A stretch of DNA of 5,271 nt, from assembly GCA_009778415.1 (NCBI GenBank), contig WRJV01000162.1:1-5271 (forward strand), written 5' to 3'. The notes beneath the pieces were generated by a model. That model was not told the DNA's origin and ran no database searches. It saw only the letters and a program-made list of their open reading frames with translations. Of the stretch, positions 5,134-5,271 are shown piece after piece (the stretch's first letter is position 1; each line of letters begins with the position of its first letter). The position numbers and the translations under genes were made by a program. This DNA is from Clostridiales bacterium. Its GTDB lineage: Bacteria; Bacillota; Clostridia; Peptostreptococcales; Anaerovoracaceae.

Positions 5134-5271
5134 ATGGAAACGAAAATACTGACGGCTTCCGATCAAGACATAAGGATTGCTGCCCGAATAATCAGATCGG
5201 GCGGTCTCGTGGCGTTCCCCACCGAGACTGTTTACGGGCTTGGGGCAAACGGCCTAGACCCAAAAGCGGTG
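5134..5271 (+). CDS. tsaC: Partial threonylcarbamoyl-AMP synthase (Sua5/YrdC/YwlC family)
   Basis: Only the first 46 residues are present; the gene runs off the right edge. The sequence RSGGLVAFPTETVYGLGAN (residues 22-40) is the signature of the YrdC fold, which binds ATP, threonine and bicarbonate to make threonylcarbamoyl-AMP, the first step of tRNA t6A37 synthesis in the cytoplasm. Whether this is the short TsaC form or the longer Sua5 form with a C-terminal domain cannot be told from the fragment; Firmicutes homologues such as YwlC are usually the long form. There is no clear ribosome binding site before the ATG at 5134 (only CTGAGAC), so translation is probably coupled to prfA, whose stop is 11 nt upstream. 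prmC, often found between prfA and this gene in Firmicutes, is missing here. Confidence 0.93.
   Translation, partial: METKILTASDQDIRIAARIIRSGGLVAFPTETVYGLGANGLDPKAV

Overview
The window looks like a Clostridia-type Firmicutes chromosome. The grounds are strong AGGAGG-like ribosome binding sites, sigma-A promoters (several with an extended TGn -10), a zinc-ribbon L31, a dockerin-bearing secreted protein, and genes of moderate GC separated by AT-rich spacers. The exact taxon cannot be read from the sequence.

Layout. At the left edge (1-83, minus strand) is the start of a gene whose N-terminus resembles small nucleotidyltransferase-domain proteins. A spacer of nearly 800 nt (84-869) follows with no convincing gene. 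It does hold a near-consensus promoter with a LexA/SOS-like box in its spacer (238-267), a long imperfect stem-loop (297-362), an 18-nt near-direct repeat (370-387 and 578-595) and two small hairpins upstream of the next gene. The largest gene (870-3011, plus) encodes a secreted M28 metallopeptidase with an inserted PA domain, a cohesin-like beta domain and a C-terminal dockerin. A 16-bp stem-loop ends it. An unrecognised small protein with an alanine-rich tract built of GCC/GCT codons follows (3156-3629).

The right third is a translation block: rpmE (ribosomal protein L31), a rho-independent terminator, prfA (release factor 1) with its own promoter, and, 11 nt after prfA, the start of a Sua5/YrdC/TsaC-type threonylcarbamoyl-AMP synthase gene cut by the window edge. 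These genes support translation termination, the ribosome and tRNA t6A modification. The usual neighbour prmC, which methylates the release factor GGQ glutamine, is absent between prfA and tsaC.

No tRNA, rRNA, CRISPR array, transposase or prophage gene was seen. I found no clear evidence of a wholly new system. The items most worth a second look are the orphan SOS-like promoter with the structured DNA behind it, the PA-M28/cohesin-like/dockerin architecture, and the unrecognised alanine-tract protein.
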